DNA of 64,000 bases from positions 129,048,065 to 129,112,064 of the forward strand of contig NC_079149.1 in the NCBI RefSeq assembly GCF_945859685.1. Direction: 5' to 3'. The notes under the pieces are model-generated. The model worked only from the letters and a program-made list of their open reading frames with translations, did no database searches and was not told where the DNA came from. The position numbers and the translations under genes were made by a program. Numbering within the stretch: the first letter of the stretch is position 1; each line of letters begins with the position of its first letter. Shown here one piece after another: positions 1-15,000 of this stretch. This DNA comes from Eupeodes corollae (taxonomy: Eukaryota > Arthropoda > Insecta > Diptera > Syrphidae).

Positions 1-3000
1 AATTTCTTCAGTTATTGAGCTTGATTCCGTTGGTGTTGTATCGGGGATGGCAGAAGATGAGGAATCGGTAGAGTATGAAATTTCTTCAGTCGTTAAGCTT
101 GACACCGTTGGTGTTGTACTGGGTTTGGTAGAAGATGAGGAATCGGTAGACGATAAAATTTCTTCAGTTGTTGAGCTTGATTCCGTTGGTGTTGTATTGG
201 GGAATGCAGAAGATGAGGAATCGGTGGAGGATGAAATTTCTTCAGTTGTTGAGCTTAACTCCGCTGGTGTTGCATCGGGGCTGGTAGAAGATGAGGAATC
301 GGTAGATGATGAAATTTCTTCAGTTGTTGAGCTTGATTCCGTTGGTGTTGTATCGGGGATGGCAGAAGATGAGGAATCGGTAGAGTATGAAATTTCTTCA
401 GTCGTTAAGCTTGACACCGTTGGTGCTGTACTGGGCTTGGTAGAAGATGAGGAATCGGTAGACATTAAAATTTCTTCAGTTGTTGAGCTTGATTCCGTTG
501 GTGTTGTATCGGGGATGGCAGAAGATGAGGAATCGGTGGAGGATGAAAATTCTTCAGTTGTTGAGCTTGATTCCGTTGGTGTTGTATCGGGGATGGCAGA
601 AGATGAGGAATCGGTAGATGATGAAATTTCTTCAGTTATTGAGCTTGATTCCGTTGGTGTTGTATCGGGGATGGCAGAATATGAGGAATCGGTGGAGGAT
701 GAAATTTCTTCAGTTGTTGAGCTTAACTCCGCTGGTGTTGCATAGGGGCTGGTAGAAGATGAGGAATCGGTAGACGATAAAATTTCTTCAGTTGTTGAGC
801 TTGATTCCGTTGGAGTTGTATCGTGGATGGCAGAAGATGAGGAATCGGTAGAGTATGAAATTTCTTCAGTCGTTAAGCTTGACACCGTTGGTGTTGTACT
901 GGGTTTGGTAGAAGATGAGGAATCGGTAGACAATAAAATTTCTTCAGTTGTTGAGCTTGATTCCGTTGGTGTTGTATCGGGGATGGCAGAAGATGAGGAA
1001 TCGGTAGAGTATGAAATGTCTTCAGTCGTTAAGCTTGACACCGTTGGTGCTGTTCTGGGTTTGGTAGAAGATGAGGAATCGGTAGACGATAAAATTACTT
1101 CAGTTGTTGAGCTTGATTCTGTTGGTGTTGTATCGGGAATGGCAGAAGATGAGGAATCGGTAGAGTATGAAATTTCTTCAGTCGTTAAGCTTGACACCGT
1201 TGGTGTTGTACTGGGTTTGGTAGAAGATGAGGAATCGGTAGACGCTAAAATTTCTTCAGTTGTTGAGCTTGATTCCGTTGGTGTTGTATCGGGGATGGCA
1301 AAAGATGAGGAATCGGTGGAGGATGAAAATTCTTCAGTTGTTGAGCTTAACTCCGCTGGTGTTGCATCGGGGCTGGTAGAAGATGAGGAATCGGTAGACG
1401 ATGAAATTTCTTCAGTTGTTGAGCTTGATTCCGTTGTTGTTGTACTGGGTTTGGTAGAAGATGAGGAATCGGTAGACGATAAAATTTCTTCAGTTGTTGA
1501 GCTTGATTCCGTTGGTGTTGTATCGGGGATGGCATAAGATGAGGAATCGGTAGATGATGAAATTTCTTCAGTTATTGAGCTTGATTCCGTTGGTGTTGTA
1601 TCGGGGATGGCAGAAGATGAGGAATCGGTGGAGGATGAAATTTCTTCAGTTGTTGAGCTTAACTCCGCTGGTGTTGCATCGGGGCTGGTAGGAGATGAGG
1701 AATCGGTAGACGATGAAATTTCTTCAGTTGTTGAGCTTGATTCCGTTGGTGTTGTATCGGGGATGGCAGAAGATGAGGAGTCGGTAGATGATGAAATTTC
1801 TTCAGTTATTGAGCTTGATTCCGTTGGTGTTGTATCGGGGATGGCAGAAGATGAGGAATCGGTAGAGTATGAAATTTCTTCAGTCGTTAAGCTTGACACC
1901 GTTGGTGTTGTACTGGGTTTGGTAGAAGATGAGGAATCGGTAGACGATAAAATTTCTTCAGTTGTTGAGCTTGATTCCGTTGGTGTTGTATCGGGGATGG
2001 CAGAAGATGAGGAATCGGTAGATGATGAAATTTCTTCAGTTATTGAGCTTGATTCCGTTGGTGTTGTATCGGGGATGGCAGAAGATGAGGAATCGGTAGA
2101 GTATGAAATTTCTTCAGTCGTTAAGCTTGACACCGTTGGTGTTGTACTGGGTTTGGTAGAAGATGAGGAATCGGTAGACAATAAAATTTCTTCAGTTGTT
2201 GAGCTTGATTCCGTTGGTGTTGTATCGGGGATGGCAGAAGATGAGGAGTCGGTAGATGATGAAATTTCTTCAGTTGTTGAGATTAACTCCGTTGGTGTTG
2301 TATCGGGGATGGCATAAGATGAGGAATCGGTAGATGATGAAATTTCTTCAGTTATTGAGCTTGATTCCGTTGGTGTTGTATCGGGGATGGCAGAAGATGA
2401 GGAATCGGTGGAGGATGAAATTTCTTCAGTTGTTGAGCTTAACTCCGCTGGTGTTGCATCGGGGCTGGTAGGAGATGAGGAATCGGTAGAGTATGAAATT
2501 TCTTCAGTCGTTAAGCTTGACACCGTTGGTGTTGTACTGGGTTTGGTAGAAGATGAGGAATCGGTAGACGATAAAATTTCTTCAGTTGTTGAGCTTGATT
2601 CCGTTGGTGTTGTATCGGGGATGGCAGAAGATGAGGAATCGGTAGATGATGAAATTTCTTCAGTTATTGAGCTTGATTCCGTTGGTGTTGTATCGGGGAT
2701 GGCAGAAGATGAGGAATCGGTAGAGTATGAAATTTCTTCAGTCGTTAAGCTTGACACCGTTGGTGTTGTACTGGGTTTGGTAGAAGATGAGGAATCGGTA
2801 GACGATATAATTTCTTCAGTTGTTGAGCTTGATTCCGTTGGTGTTGTATCGAGGATGGCAGAAGATGAGGAATCGGTAGATGATGAAATTTCTTCAGTTA
2901 TTGAGCTTGATTCCGTTGGTGTTGTATCGGGGATGGCAGAAGATGAGGAATCGGTGGAGGATGAAATTTCTTCAGTTGTTGAGCTTAACTCCGCTGGTGT

Positions 3001-6000
3001 TGCATCGGGGCTGGTAGAAGATGAGGAATCGGTAGATGATGAAATTTCTTCAGTTGTTGAGCTTGATTCCGTTGGTGTTGTATCGGGGATGGCAGAAGAT
3101 GAGGAGTCGGTAGAGTATGAAATTTCTTCAGTCGTTAAGCTTGACACCGTTGGTGTTATACTGGGTTTGGTAGAAGAAGAGGAATCGGTAGACAATAAAA
3201 TTTCTTCAGTTGTTGAGCTTGATTCCGTTGGTGTTGTATCGGGGATGGCAGAAGATGAGGAATCGGTAGAGTATGAAATTTCTTCAGTCGTTAAGCTTGA
3301 CACCGTTGGTGCTGTACTGGGTTGTGTAGAAGATGAGGAATCGGTAGACGATAAAATTTCTTCAGTTGTTGAGCTTGATTTCGTTGGTGTTGTATCGGGG
3401 ATGGCAGAAGATGAGGAATCGGTAGAGTATGAAATTTCTTCAGTCGTTAAGCTTGACACCGTTGGTGTTGTACTGGGTTTGGTAGAAGATGAGGAATCGG
3501 TAGATGATAAAATTTCTTCAGTTGTTGAGCTTGATTCCGTTGGTGTTGTATCGGGGATGGCAGAAGATGACGAATCGGTAGATGATGAAATTTCTTCAGT
3601 TATTGAGCTTGATTCCGTTGGTGTTGTATAGGGGATGGCAGAAGATGAGGAATCGGTAGAGTATGAAATTTCTTCAGTCGTTAAGCTTGACTTCGTTGGT
3701 GTTGTACTGGGTTTGGTAGAAGATGAGGAATCGGTAGACGATAAAATTTCTTCAGTTGTTGAGCTTGATTCCGTTGGTGTTGTATTGGGGAATGCAGAAG
3801 ATGAGGAATCGGTGGAGGATGAAATTTCTTCAGTTGTTGAGCTTAACTCCGCTGGTGTTGCATCGGGGCTGGTAGAAGATGAGGAATCGGTAGATGATGA
3901 AATTTCTTCAGTTGTTGAGCTTGATTCCGTTGGTGTTGTATCGGGGATGGCAGAAGATGAGGAGTCGGTAGAGTATGAAATTTCTTCAGTCGTTAAGCTT
4001 GACACCGTTGGTGTTGTACTGGGTTTGGTAGAAGATGAGGAATCGGTAGATGATGAAATTTCTTCAGTTGTTGAGCTTGATTCCGTTGGTGTTGTATCGG
4101 GGATGGCAGAAGATGAGGAGTCGGTAGAGTATGAAATTTCTTCAGTCGTTAAGCTTGACACCGTTGGTGTTGTACTGGGTTTGGTAGAAGAAGAGGAATC
4201 GGTAGACAATAAAATTTCTTCAGTTGTTGAGCTTGATTCCGTTGGTGTTGTATAGGGGATGGCAGAAGATGAGGAATCGGTAGATGATGAAATTTCTTCA
4301 GTTATTGAGCTTGATTCCGTTGGTGTTGTATCGGGGATGGCAGAAGATGAGGAATCGGTGGAGGATGAAATTTCTTCAGTTGTTGAGCTTAACTCCGCTG
4401 GTGTTGCATCGGGGCTGGTAGAAGATGAGGAATCGGTAGATGATGAAATTTCTTCAGTTGTTGAGCTTGATTCCGTTGGTGTTGTATCGGGGATGGCAGA
4501 AGATGAGGAGTCGGTAGAGTATGAAATTTCTTCAGTCGTTAAGCTTGACACCGTTGGTGTTGTACTGGGTTTGGTAGAAGAAGAGGAATCGGTAGACAAT
4601 AAAATTTCTTCAGTTGTTGAGCTTGATTCCGTTGGTGTTGTATCGGGGATGGCAGAAGATGAGGAATCGGTAGAGTATGAAATTTCTTCAGTCGTTAAGC
4701 TTGACACCGTTGGTGTTGTACTGGGTTTGGTAGAAGAAGAGGAATCGGTAGACAATAAAATTTCTTCAGTTGTTGAGCTTGATTCCGTTGGTGTTGTATC
4801 GGGGATGGCAGAAGATGAGGAATCGGTGGAGGATGAAAATTCTTCAGTTGTTGAGCTTGATTCCGTTGGTGTTGTATAGGGGATGGCAGAAGATGAGGAA
4901 TCGGTAGATGATGAAATTTCTTCAGTTATTGAGCTTGATTCCGTTGGTGTTGTATCGGGGATGGCAGAATATGAGGAATCGGTGGAGGATGAAATTTCTT
5001 CAGTCGTTGAGCTTAACTCCGCTGGTGTTGCATCGGGGCTGGTAGAAGATGAGGAATCGGTAGACGATGAAATTTCTTCAGTTGTTGAGCTTGATTCCGT
5101 TGGAGTTGTATCGTGGATGGCAGAAGATGAGGAATCGGTAGAGTATGAAATTTCTTCAGTCGTTAAGCTTGACACCGTTGGTGTTGTACTGGGTTTGGTA
5201 GAAGATGAGGAATCGGTAGACAATAAAATTTCTTCAGTTGTTGAGCTTGATTCCGTTGGTGTTGTATCGGGGATGGCAGAAGATGAGGAATCGGTAGAGT
5301 ATGAAATGTCTTCAGTCGTTAAGCTTGACACCGTTGGTGCTGTACTGGGTTTGGTAGAAGATGAGGAATCGGTAGACGATAAAATTTCTTCAGTTGTTGA
5401 GCTTGATTCCGTTGGTGTTGTATCGGGAATGGCAGAAGATGAGGAATCGGTAGAGTATGAAATTTCTTCAGTCGTTAAGCTTGACACCGTTGGTGTTGTA
5501 CTGGGTTTGGTAGAAGATGAGTAATCGGTAGACGCTAAAATTTCTTCAGTTGTTGAGCTTGATTCCGTTGGTGTTGTATCGGGGATGGCAGAAGATGAGG
5601 AATCGGTAGATGATGAAATTTCTTCAGTTATTGAGCTTGATTCCGTTGGTGTTGTATCGGGGATGGCAGAAGATGAGGAATCGGTAGAGTATGAAATTTC
5701 TTCAGTCGTTAAGCTTGACACCGTTGGTGTTGTACTGGGTTTGGTAGAAGATGAGGAATCGGTAGACGATAAAATTTCTTCAGTTGTTGAGCTTGATTCC
5801 GTTGGTGTTGTATCGGGGATGGCAGAAGATGAGGAATCGGTAGATGATGAAATTTCTTCAGTTATTGAGCTTGATTCCGTTGGTGTTGTATCGGGGATGG
5901 CAGAAGATGAGGAATCGGTGGAGGATGAAATTTCTTCAGTTGTTGAGCTTAACTCCGCTGGTGTTGCATCGGAGCTAGAAGAAGATGAGGAATCGGTAGA

Positions 6001-9000
6001 TGATGAAATTTCTTCAGTTGTTGAGCTTGATTCCGTTGGTGTTGTATCGGGGATGGCAGAAGGTGAGGAATCGGTAGAGTATGAAATTTCTTCAGTCGTT
6101 AAGCTTGACACCGTTATTGTTGTACTGGGTTTGGTAGAAGATGAGGAATCGGTAGACGATAAAATTTCTTCAGTTGTTGAGCTTGATTCCGTTGGTGTTG
6201 TATCGGGGATGGCAGAAGATGACGAATCGGTGGAGGATGAAATTTCTTCAGGTGTTGAGCTTAACTCCGCTGGTGTTGCATCGGGGCTGGTAGAAGATGA
6301 GGAATCGGTAGACGATGAAATTTCTTCAGTTGTTGAGCTTGATTCCGTTGGTGTTGTACTGGGTTTGGTAGAAGATGAGGAATCGGTAGACGATAAAATT
6401 TCTTCAGTTTTTGAGCTTGATTCCGTTGGTGTTGTATCGGGGATGGCAGAAGATGAGGAATCGGTAGATGATGAAATTTCTTCACTTATTGAGCTTGATT
6501 CCGTTGGTGTTGTATCGGGGATGGCAGAAGATGAGGAATCGGTGGAGGATGAAATTTCTTCAGTCGTTGAGCTTAACTCCACTGGTGTTGCATCGGGGCT
6601 GGTAGAAGATGAGGAATCGGTAGACGATGAAATTTCTTCAGTTGTTGAGCTTGATTCCGTTGGAGTTGTATCGTGGATGGCAGAAGATGAGGAATCGGTA
6701 GAGTATGAAATTTCTTCAGTCGTTAAGCTTGACACCGTTGGTGTTGTACTGGGTTTGGTAGAAGATGAGGAATCGGTAGACAATAAAATTTCTTCAGTTG
6801 TTGAGCTTGATTCCGTTGGTGTTGTATCGGGGATGGCAGAAGATGAGGAATCGGTAGAGTATGAAATGTCTTCAGTCGTTAAGCTTGACACCGTTGGTGC
6901 TGTACTGGGTTTGGTAGAAGATGAGGAATCGGTAGACGATAAAATTTCTTCAGTTGTTGAGCTTGATTCCGTTGGTGTTGTATCGGGGATGGCAGAAGAT
7001 GAGGAATCGGTAGAGTATGAAATTTCTTCAGTCGTTAAGCTTGACACCGTTGGTGTTGTACTGGGTTTGGTAGAAGATGAGTAATCGGTAGACGCTAAAA
7101 TTTCTTCAGTTGTTGAGCTTGATTCCGTTGGTGTTGTATCGGGGATGGCAGAAGATGAGGAATCGGTAGATGATGAAATTTCTTCAGTTATTGAGCTTGA
7201 TTCCGTTGGTGTTGTATCGGGGATGGCAGAAGTTGAGGAATCGGTAGAGTATGAAATTTCTTCAGTCGTTAAGCTTGACACCGTTGGTGTTGTACTGGGT
7301 TTGGTAGAAGATGAGGAATCGGTAGACGATAAAATTTCTTCAGTTGTTGAGCTTGATTCCGTTGGTGTTGTATCGGGGATGGCAGAAGATGAGGAATCGG
7401 TAGATGATGAAATTTCTTCAGTTATTGAGCTTGATTCCGTTGGTGTTGTATCGGGGATGGCAGAAGATGAGGAATCGGTGGAGGATGAAATTTCTTCAGT
7501 TGTTGAGCTTAACTCCGCTGGTGTTGCATCGGAGCTAGAAGAAGATGAGGAATCGGTAGATGATGAAATTTCTTCAGTTGTTGAGCTTGATTCCGTTGGT
7601 GTTGTATAGGGGATGGCAGAAGATGAGGAATCGGTAGATGATGAAATTTCTTCAGTTATTGAGCTTGATTCCGTTGGTGTTGTATCGGGGATGGCAGAAT
7701 ATGAGGAATCGGTGGAGGATGAAATTTCTTCAGTCGTTGAGCTTAACTCCGCTGGTGTTGCATCGGGGCTGGTAGAAGATGAGGAATCGGTAGACGATGA
7801 AATTTCTTCAGTTGTTGAGCTTGATTCCGTTGGAGTTGTATCGTGGATGGCAGAAGATGAGGAATCGGTAGAGTATGAAATTTCTTCAGTCGTTAAGCTT
7901 GACACCGTTGGTGTTGTACTGGGTTTGGTAGAAGATGAGGAATCGGTAGACAATAAAATTTCTTCAGTTGTTGAGCTTGATTCCGTTGGTGTTGTATCGG
8001 GGATGGCAGAAGATGAGGAATCGGTAGAGTATGAAATGTCTTCAGTCGTTAAGCTTGACACCGTTGGTGCTGTACTGGGTTTGGTAGAAGATGAGGAATC
8101 GGTAGACGATAAAATTTCTTCAGTTGTTGAGCTTGATTCCGTTGGTGTTGTATCGGGAATGGCAGAAGATGAGGAATCGGTAGAGTATGAAATTTCTTCA
8201 GTCGTTAAGCTTGACACCGTTGGTGTTGTACTGGGTTTGGTAGAAGATGAGTAATCGGTAGACGCTAAAATTTCTTCAGTTGTTGAGCTTGATTCCGTTG
8301 GTGTTGTATCGGGGATGGCAGAAGATGAGGAATCGGTAGATGATGAAATTTCTTCAGTTATTGAGCTTGATTCCGTTGGTGTTGTATCGGGGATGGCAGA
8401 AGATGAGGAATCGGTAGAGTATGAAATTTCTTCAGTCGTTAAGCTTGACACCGTTGGTGTTGTACTGGGTTTGGTAGAAGATGAGGAATCGGTAGACGAT
8501 AAAATTTCTTCAGTTGTTGAGCTTGATTCCGTTGGTGTTGTATCGGGGATGGCAGAAGATGAGGAATCGGTAGATGATGAAATTTCTTCAGTTATTGAGC
8601 TTGATTCCGTTGGTGTTGTATCGGGGATGGCAGAAGATGAGGAATCGGTGGAGGATGAAATTTCTTCAGTTGTTGAGCTTAACTCCGCTGGTGTTGCATC
8701 GGAGCTAGAAGAAGATGAGGAATCGGTAGATGATGAAATTTCTTCAGTTGTTGAGCTTGATTCCGTTGGTGTTGTATCGGGGATGGCAGAAGGTGAGGAA
8801 TCGGTAGAGTATGAAATTTCTTCAGTCGTTAAGCTTGACACCGTTATTGTTGTACTGGGTTTGGTAGAAGATGAGGAATCGGTAGACGATAAAATTTCTT
8901 CAGTTGTTGAGCTTGATTCCGTTGGTGTTGTATCGGGGATGGCAGAAGATGACGAATCGGTGGAGGATGAAATTTCTTCAGGTGTTGAGCTTAACTCCGC

Positions 9001-12000
9001 TGGTGTTGCATCGGGGCTGGTAGAAGATGAGGAATCGGTAGACGATGAAATTTCTTCAGTTGTTGAGCTTGATTCCGTTGGTGTTGTACTGGGTTTGGTA
9101 GAAGATGAGGAATCGGTAGACGATAAAATTTCTTCAGTTTTTGAGCTTGATTCCGTTGGTGTTGTATCGGGGATGGCAGAAGATGAGGAATCGGTAGATG
9201 ATGAAATTTCTTCACTTATTGAGCTTGATTCCGTTGGTGTTGTATCGGGGATGGCAGAAGATGAGGAATCGGTGGAGGATAAAATTTCTTCAGTTGTGGA
9301 GCTTAACTCCGCTGGTGTTGCATCGGGGATGGTAGAAGATGAGGAATCGGTAGACGATGAAATTTCTTCAGTTGTTGAGCTTGATTCCGTTGGTGTTGTA
9401 TCGGGGATGGCAGAAGATGAGGAATCGGTAGAGTATGAAATTTCTTCAGTCGTTAAGCTTGACATCGTTGGTGTTGTACTGAGTTTGGTAGAAGATGATG
9501 AATCGGTAGACAATAAAATTTCTTCAGTTGTTGAGCTTGATTCCGTTGGTGTTGTATCGGGGATGGCAGAAGATGAGGAATCGGTAGAGTATGAAATTTC
9601 TTCAGTCGTTAAGCTTGACACCGTTGGTGCTGTACTGGGTTTGGTAGAAGATGAGGAATCGGTAGACGATGAAATTTCTTCAGTTGTTGAGCTTGATTCC
9701 GTTGGTGTTGTATCGGGGATGGCAGAAGATGAGGAATCGGTAGAATATGAAATTTCTTCAGTCGTTAAGCTTGACACCGTTGGTGTTGTACTGTGTTTGG
9801 TTGAAGATGAGGAATCGGTAGACGATAAAATTTCTTCAGTTGTTGAGCTTGATTCCGTTGGTGTTGTATCGGGGATGGCAGAAGATAAGGAAACGGTAGA
9901 TGATGAAATTTCTTCAGTTATTGAGCTTGATTCCGTTGGTGTTGTATCGGGGATGGCAGAAGATGAGGAATCGGTAGAGTATGAAATTTCTTCAGTCGTT
10001 AAGCTTGACACCGTTGGTGTTGTACTGGGTTTGGTAGAAGATGAGGAATCGGAAGACGATAAAATTTCTTCAGTTGTTGAGCTTGATTCCGTTGGTGTTG
10101 TATCGGGGATGGCAGAAGATGAGGAATCGGTAGAGTATGAAATTTCTTCAGTCGTTAAGCTTGACATCGTTGGTGTTGTACTGAGTTTGGTAGAAGATGA
10201 TGAATCGGTAGACAATAAAATTTCTTCAGTTGTTGAGCTTGATTCCGTTGGTGTTGTATCGGGGATGGCAGAAGATGAGGAATCGGTAGAGTATGAAATT
10301 TCTTCAGTCGTTAAGCTTGACACCGTTGGTGTTGTACTGGGTTTGGTAGAAGATGAGGAATCGGTAGATGATAAAATTTCTTCAGTTGTTGAGCTTGATT
10401 CCGTTGGTGTTGTATCGGGGATGGCAGAAGATGACGAATCGGTAGATGATGAAATTTCTTCAGTTATTGAGCTTGATTCCGTTGGTGTTGTATAGGGGAT
10501 GGCAGAAGATGAGGAATCGGTAGAGTATGAAATTTCTTCAGTCGTTAAGCTTGACACCGTTGGTGTTGTACTGGGTTTGGTAGAAGATGAGGAATCGGTA
10601 GACGATAAAATTTCTTCAGTTGTTGAGCTTGATTCCGTTGGTGTTGTATTGGGGTATGCAGAAGATGAGGAATCGGTGGAGGATGAAATTTCTTCAGTTG
10701 TTGAGCTTAACTCCGCTGGTGTTGCATCGGGGCTGGTAGAAGATGAGGAATCGGTAGATGATGAAATTTCTTCAGTTGTTGAGCTTGATTCCGTTGGTGT
10801 TGTATCGGGGATGGCAGAAGATGAGGAGTCGGTAGAGTATGAAATTTCTTCAGTCGTTAAGCTTGACACCGTTGGTGTTGTACTTGGTTTGGTAGAAGAT
10901 GAGGAATCGGTAGATGATGAAATTTCTTCAGTTGTTGAGCTTGATTCCGTTGGTGTTGTATCGGGGATGGCAGAAGATGAGGAGTCGGTAGAGTATGAAA
11001 TTTCTTCAGTCGTTAAGCTTGACACCGTTGGTGTTGTACTGGGTTTGGTAGAAGAAGAGGAATCGGTAGACAATAAAATTTCTTCAGTTGTTGAGCTTGA
11101 TTCCGTTGGTGTTGTATAGGGGATGGCAGAAGATGAGGAATCGGTAGATGATGAAATTTCTTCAGTTATTGAGCTTGATTCCGTTGGTGTTGTATCGGGG
11201 ATGGCAGAAGATGAGGAATCGGTGGAGGATGAAATTTCTTCAGTTGTTGAGCTTAACTCCGCTGGTGTTGCATCGGGGCTGGTAGAAGATGAGGAATCGG
11301 TAGATGATGAAATTTCTTCAGTTGTTGAGCTTGATTCCGTTGGTGTTGTATCGGGGATGGCAGAAGATGAGGAGTCGGTAGAGTATGAAATTTCTTCAGT
11401 CGTTAAGCTTGACACCGTTGGTGTTGTACTGGGTTTGGTAGAAGAAGAGGAATCGGTAGACAATAAAATTTCTTCAGTTGTTGAGCTTGATTCCGTTGGT
11501 GTTGTATCGGGGATGGCAGAAGATGAGGAATCGGTAGAGTATGAAATTTCTTCAGTCGTTAAGCTTGACACCGTTGGTGTTGTACTGGGTTTGGTAGAAG
11601 AAGAGGAATCGGTAGACAATAAAATTTCTTCAGTTGTTGAGCTTGATTCCGTTGGTGTTGTATCGGGGATGGCAGAAGATGAGGAATCGGTGGAGGATGA
11701 AAATTCTTCAGTTGTTGAGCTTGATTCCGTTGGTGTTGTATAGGGGATGGCAGAAGATGAGGAATCGGTAGATGATGAAATTTCTTCAGTTATTGAGCTT
11801 GATTCCGTTGGTGTTGTATCGGGGATGGCAGAATATGAGGAATCGGTGGAGGATGAAATTTCTTCAGTCGTTGAGCTTAACTCCGCTGGTGTTGCATCGG
11901 GGCTGGTAGAAGATGAGGAATCGGTAGACGATGAAATTTCTTCAGTTGTTGAGCTTGATTCCGTTGGAGTTGTATCGTGGATGGCAGAAGATGAGGAATC

Positions 12001-15000
12001 GGTAGAGTATGAAATTTCTTCAGTCGTTAAGCTTGACACCGTTGGTGTTGTACTGGGTTTGGTAGAAGATGAGGAATCGGTAGACAATAAAATTTCTTCA
12101 GTTGTTGAGCTTGATTCCGTTGGTGTTGTATCGGGGATGGCAGAAGATGAGGAATCGGTAGAGTATGAAATGTCTTCAGTCGTTAAGCTTGACACCGTTG
12201 GTGCTGTACTGGGTTTGGTAGAAGATGAGGAATCGGTAGACGATAAAATTTCTTCAGTTGTTGAGCTTGATTCCGTTGGTGTTGTATCGGGAATGGCAGA
12301 AGATGAGGAATCGGTAGAGTATGAAATTTCTTCAGTCGTTAAGCTTGACACCGTTGGTGTTGTACTGGGTTTGGTAGAAGATGAGTAATCGGTAGACGCT
12401 AAAATTTCTTCAGTTGTTGAGCTTGATTCCGTTGGTGTTGTATCGGGGATGGCAGAAGATGAGGAATCGGTAGATGATGAAATTTCTTCAGTTATTGAGC
12501 TTGATTCCGTTGGTGTTGTATCGGGGATGGCAGAAGATGAGGAATCGGTAGAGTATGAAATTTCTTCAGTCGTTAAGCTTGACACCGTTGGTGTTGTACT
12601 GGGTTTGGTAGAAGATGAGGAATCGGTAGACGATAAAATTTCTTCAGTTGTTGAGCTTGATTCCGTTGGTGTTGTATCGGGGATGGCAGAAGATGAGGAA
12701 TCGGTAGATGATGAAATTTCTTCAGTTATTGAGCTTGATTCCGTTGGTGTTGTATCGGGGATGGCAGAAGATGAGGAATCGGTGGAGGATGAAATTTCTT
12801 CAGTTGTTGAGCTTAACTCCGCTGGTGTTGCATCGGAGCTAGAAGAAGATGAGGAATCGGTAGATGATGAAATTTCTTCAGTTGTTGAGCTTGATTCCGT
12901 TGGTGTTGTATCGGGGATGGCAGAAGGTGAGTAATCGGTAGAGTATGAAATTTCTTCAGTCGTTAAGCTTGACACCGTTATTGTTGTACTGGGTTTGGTA
13001 GAAGATGAGGAATCGGTAGACGATAAAATTTCTTCAGTTGTTGAGCTTGATTCCGTTGGTGTTGTATCGGGGATGGCAGAAGATGACGAATCGGTGGAGG
13101 ATGAAATTTCTTCAGGTGTTGAGCTTAACTCCGCTGGTGTTGCATCGGGGCTGGTAGAAGATGAGGAATCGGTAGACGATGAAATTTCTTCAGTTGTTGA
13201 GCTTGATTCCGTTGGTGTTGTACTGGGTTTGGTAGAAGATGAGGAATCGGTAGACGATAAAATTTCTTCAGTTTTTGAGCTTGATTCCGTTGGTGTTGTA
13301 TCGGGGATGGCAGAAGATGAGGAATCGGTAGATGATGAAATTTCTTCACTTATTGAGCTTGATTCCGTTGGTGTTGTATCGGGGATGGCAGAAGATGAGG
13401 AATCGGTGGAGGATAAAATTTCTTCAGTTGTTGAGCTTAACTCCGCTGGTGTTGCATCGGGGATGGTAGAAGATGAGGAATCGGTAGACGATGAAATTTC
13501 TTCAGTTGTTGAGCTTGATTCCGTTGGTGTTGTATCGGGGATGGCAGAAGATGAGGAATCGGTAGAGTATGAAATTTCTTCAGTCGTTAAGCTTGACATC
13601 GTTGGTGTTGTACTGAGTTTGGTAGAAGATGATGAATCGGTAGACAATAAAATTTCTTCAGTTGTTGAGCTTGATTCCGTTGGTGTTGTATCGGGGATGG
13701 CAGAAGATGAGGAATCGGTAGAGTATGAAATTTCTTCAGTCGTTAAGCTTGACACCGTTGGTGCTGTACTGGGTTTGGTAGAAGATGAGGAATCGGTAGA
13801 CGATGAAATTTCTTCAGTTGTTGAGCTTGATTCCGTTGGTGTTGTATCGGGGATGGCAGAAGATGAGGAATCGGTAGAATATGAAATTTCTTCAGTCGTT
13901 AAGCTTGACACCGTTGGTGTTGTACTGTGTTTGGTTGAAGATGAGGAATCGGTAGACGATAAAATTTCTTCAGTTGTTGAGCTTGATTCCGTTGGTGTTG
14001 TATCGGGGATGGCAGAAGATAAGGAAATGGTAGATGATGAAATTTCTTCAGTTATTGAGCTTGATTCCGTTGGTGTTGTATCGGGGATGGCAGAAGATGA
14101 GGAATCGGTAGAGTATGAAATTTCTTCAGTCGTTAAGCTTGACACCGTTGGTGTTGTACTGGGTTTGGTAGAAGATGAGGAATCGGAAGACGATAAAATT
14201 TCTTCAGTTGTTGAGCTTGATTCCGTTGGTGTTGTATCGGGGATGGCAGAAGATGAGGAATCGGTAAATGATGAAATTTCTTCAGTTATTGAGCTTGATT
14301 CCGTTGGTGTTGTATCGGGGATGGCAGAAGATGAGGAATCGGTGGAGGATGAAATTTCTTCAGTTGTTGAGCTTAACTCCGCTGGTGTTGCATCGGGGCT
14401 GGTAGAAGATGAGGAATCGGTAGATGATGAAATTTCTTCAGTTGTTGAGCTTGATTTAGTTGGTGTTGTATCGGGGATGGCAGAAGATGAGGAATCGGTA
14501 GAGTATGAAATTTCTTCAGTCGTTAAGCTTGACACCGTTGGTGTTGTACTGAGTTTGGTAGAAGATGAAGAATCGGTAGACGATAAAATTTCTTCAGTTG
14601 TTGAGCTTGGTTCCGTTGGTGTTGTATCGGGGATGGCAGAAGATGAGGAATCGGTAGAGTATGAAATTTCTTCAGTCGTTAAGCTTGACACCGTTGGTGC
14701 TGTACTGGGTTTGGTAGAAGATGAGGAATCGGTAGACATTAAAATTTCTTCAGTTGTTGAGCTTGATTCCGTTGGTGTTGTATCGGGGATGGCAGAAGAT
14801 GAGGAATCGGTGGAGGATGAAATTTCTTCAGTTGTTGAGCTTAACTCCGCTGGTGTTGCATCGGGGCTGGTAGAAGATGAGGAATCGGTAGACGATGAAA
14901 TTTCTTCAGTTGTTGAGCTTGATTCCGTTGGTGTTGTACTGGGTTTGGTAGAAGATGAGGAATCGGTAGACGATAAAATTTCTTCAGTTGTTGAGCTTGA

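Noticed and set aside
47..12934. Series of plus-strand ORFs of 150-726 codons
   Set aside because: These are pieces of the same antisense shadow between in-frame stops. The DNA is continuous coding sequence on the minus strand.
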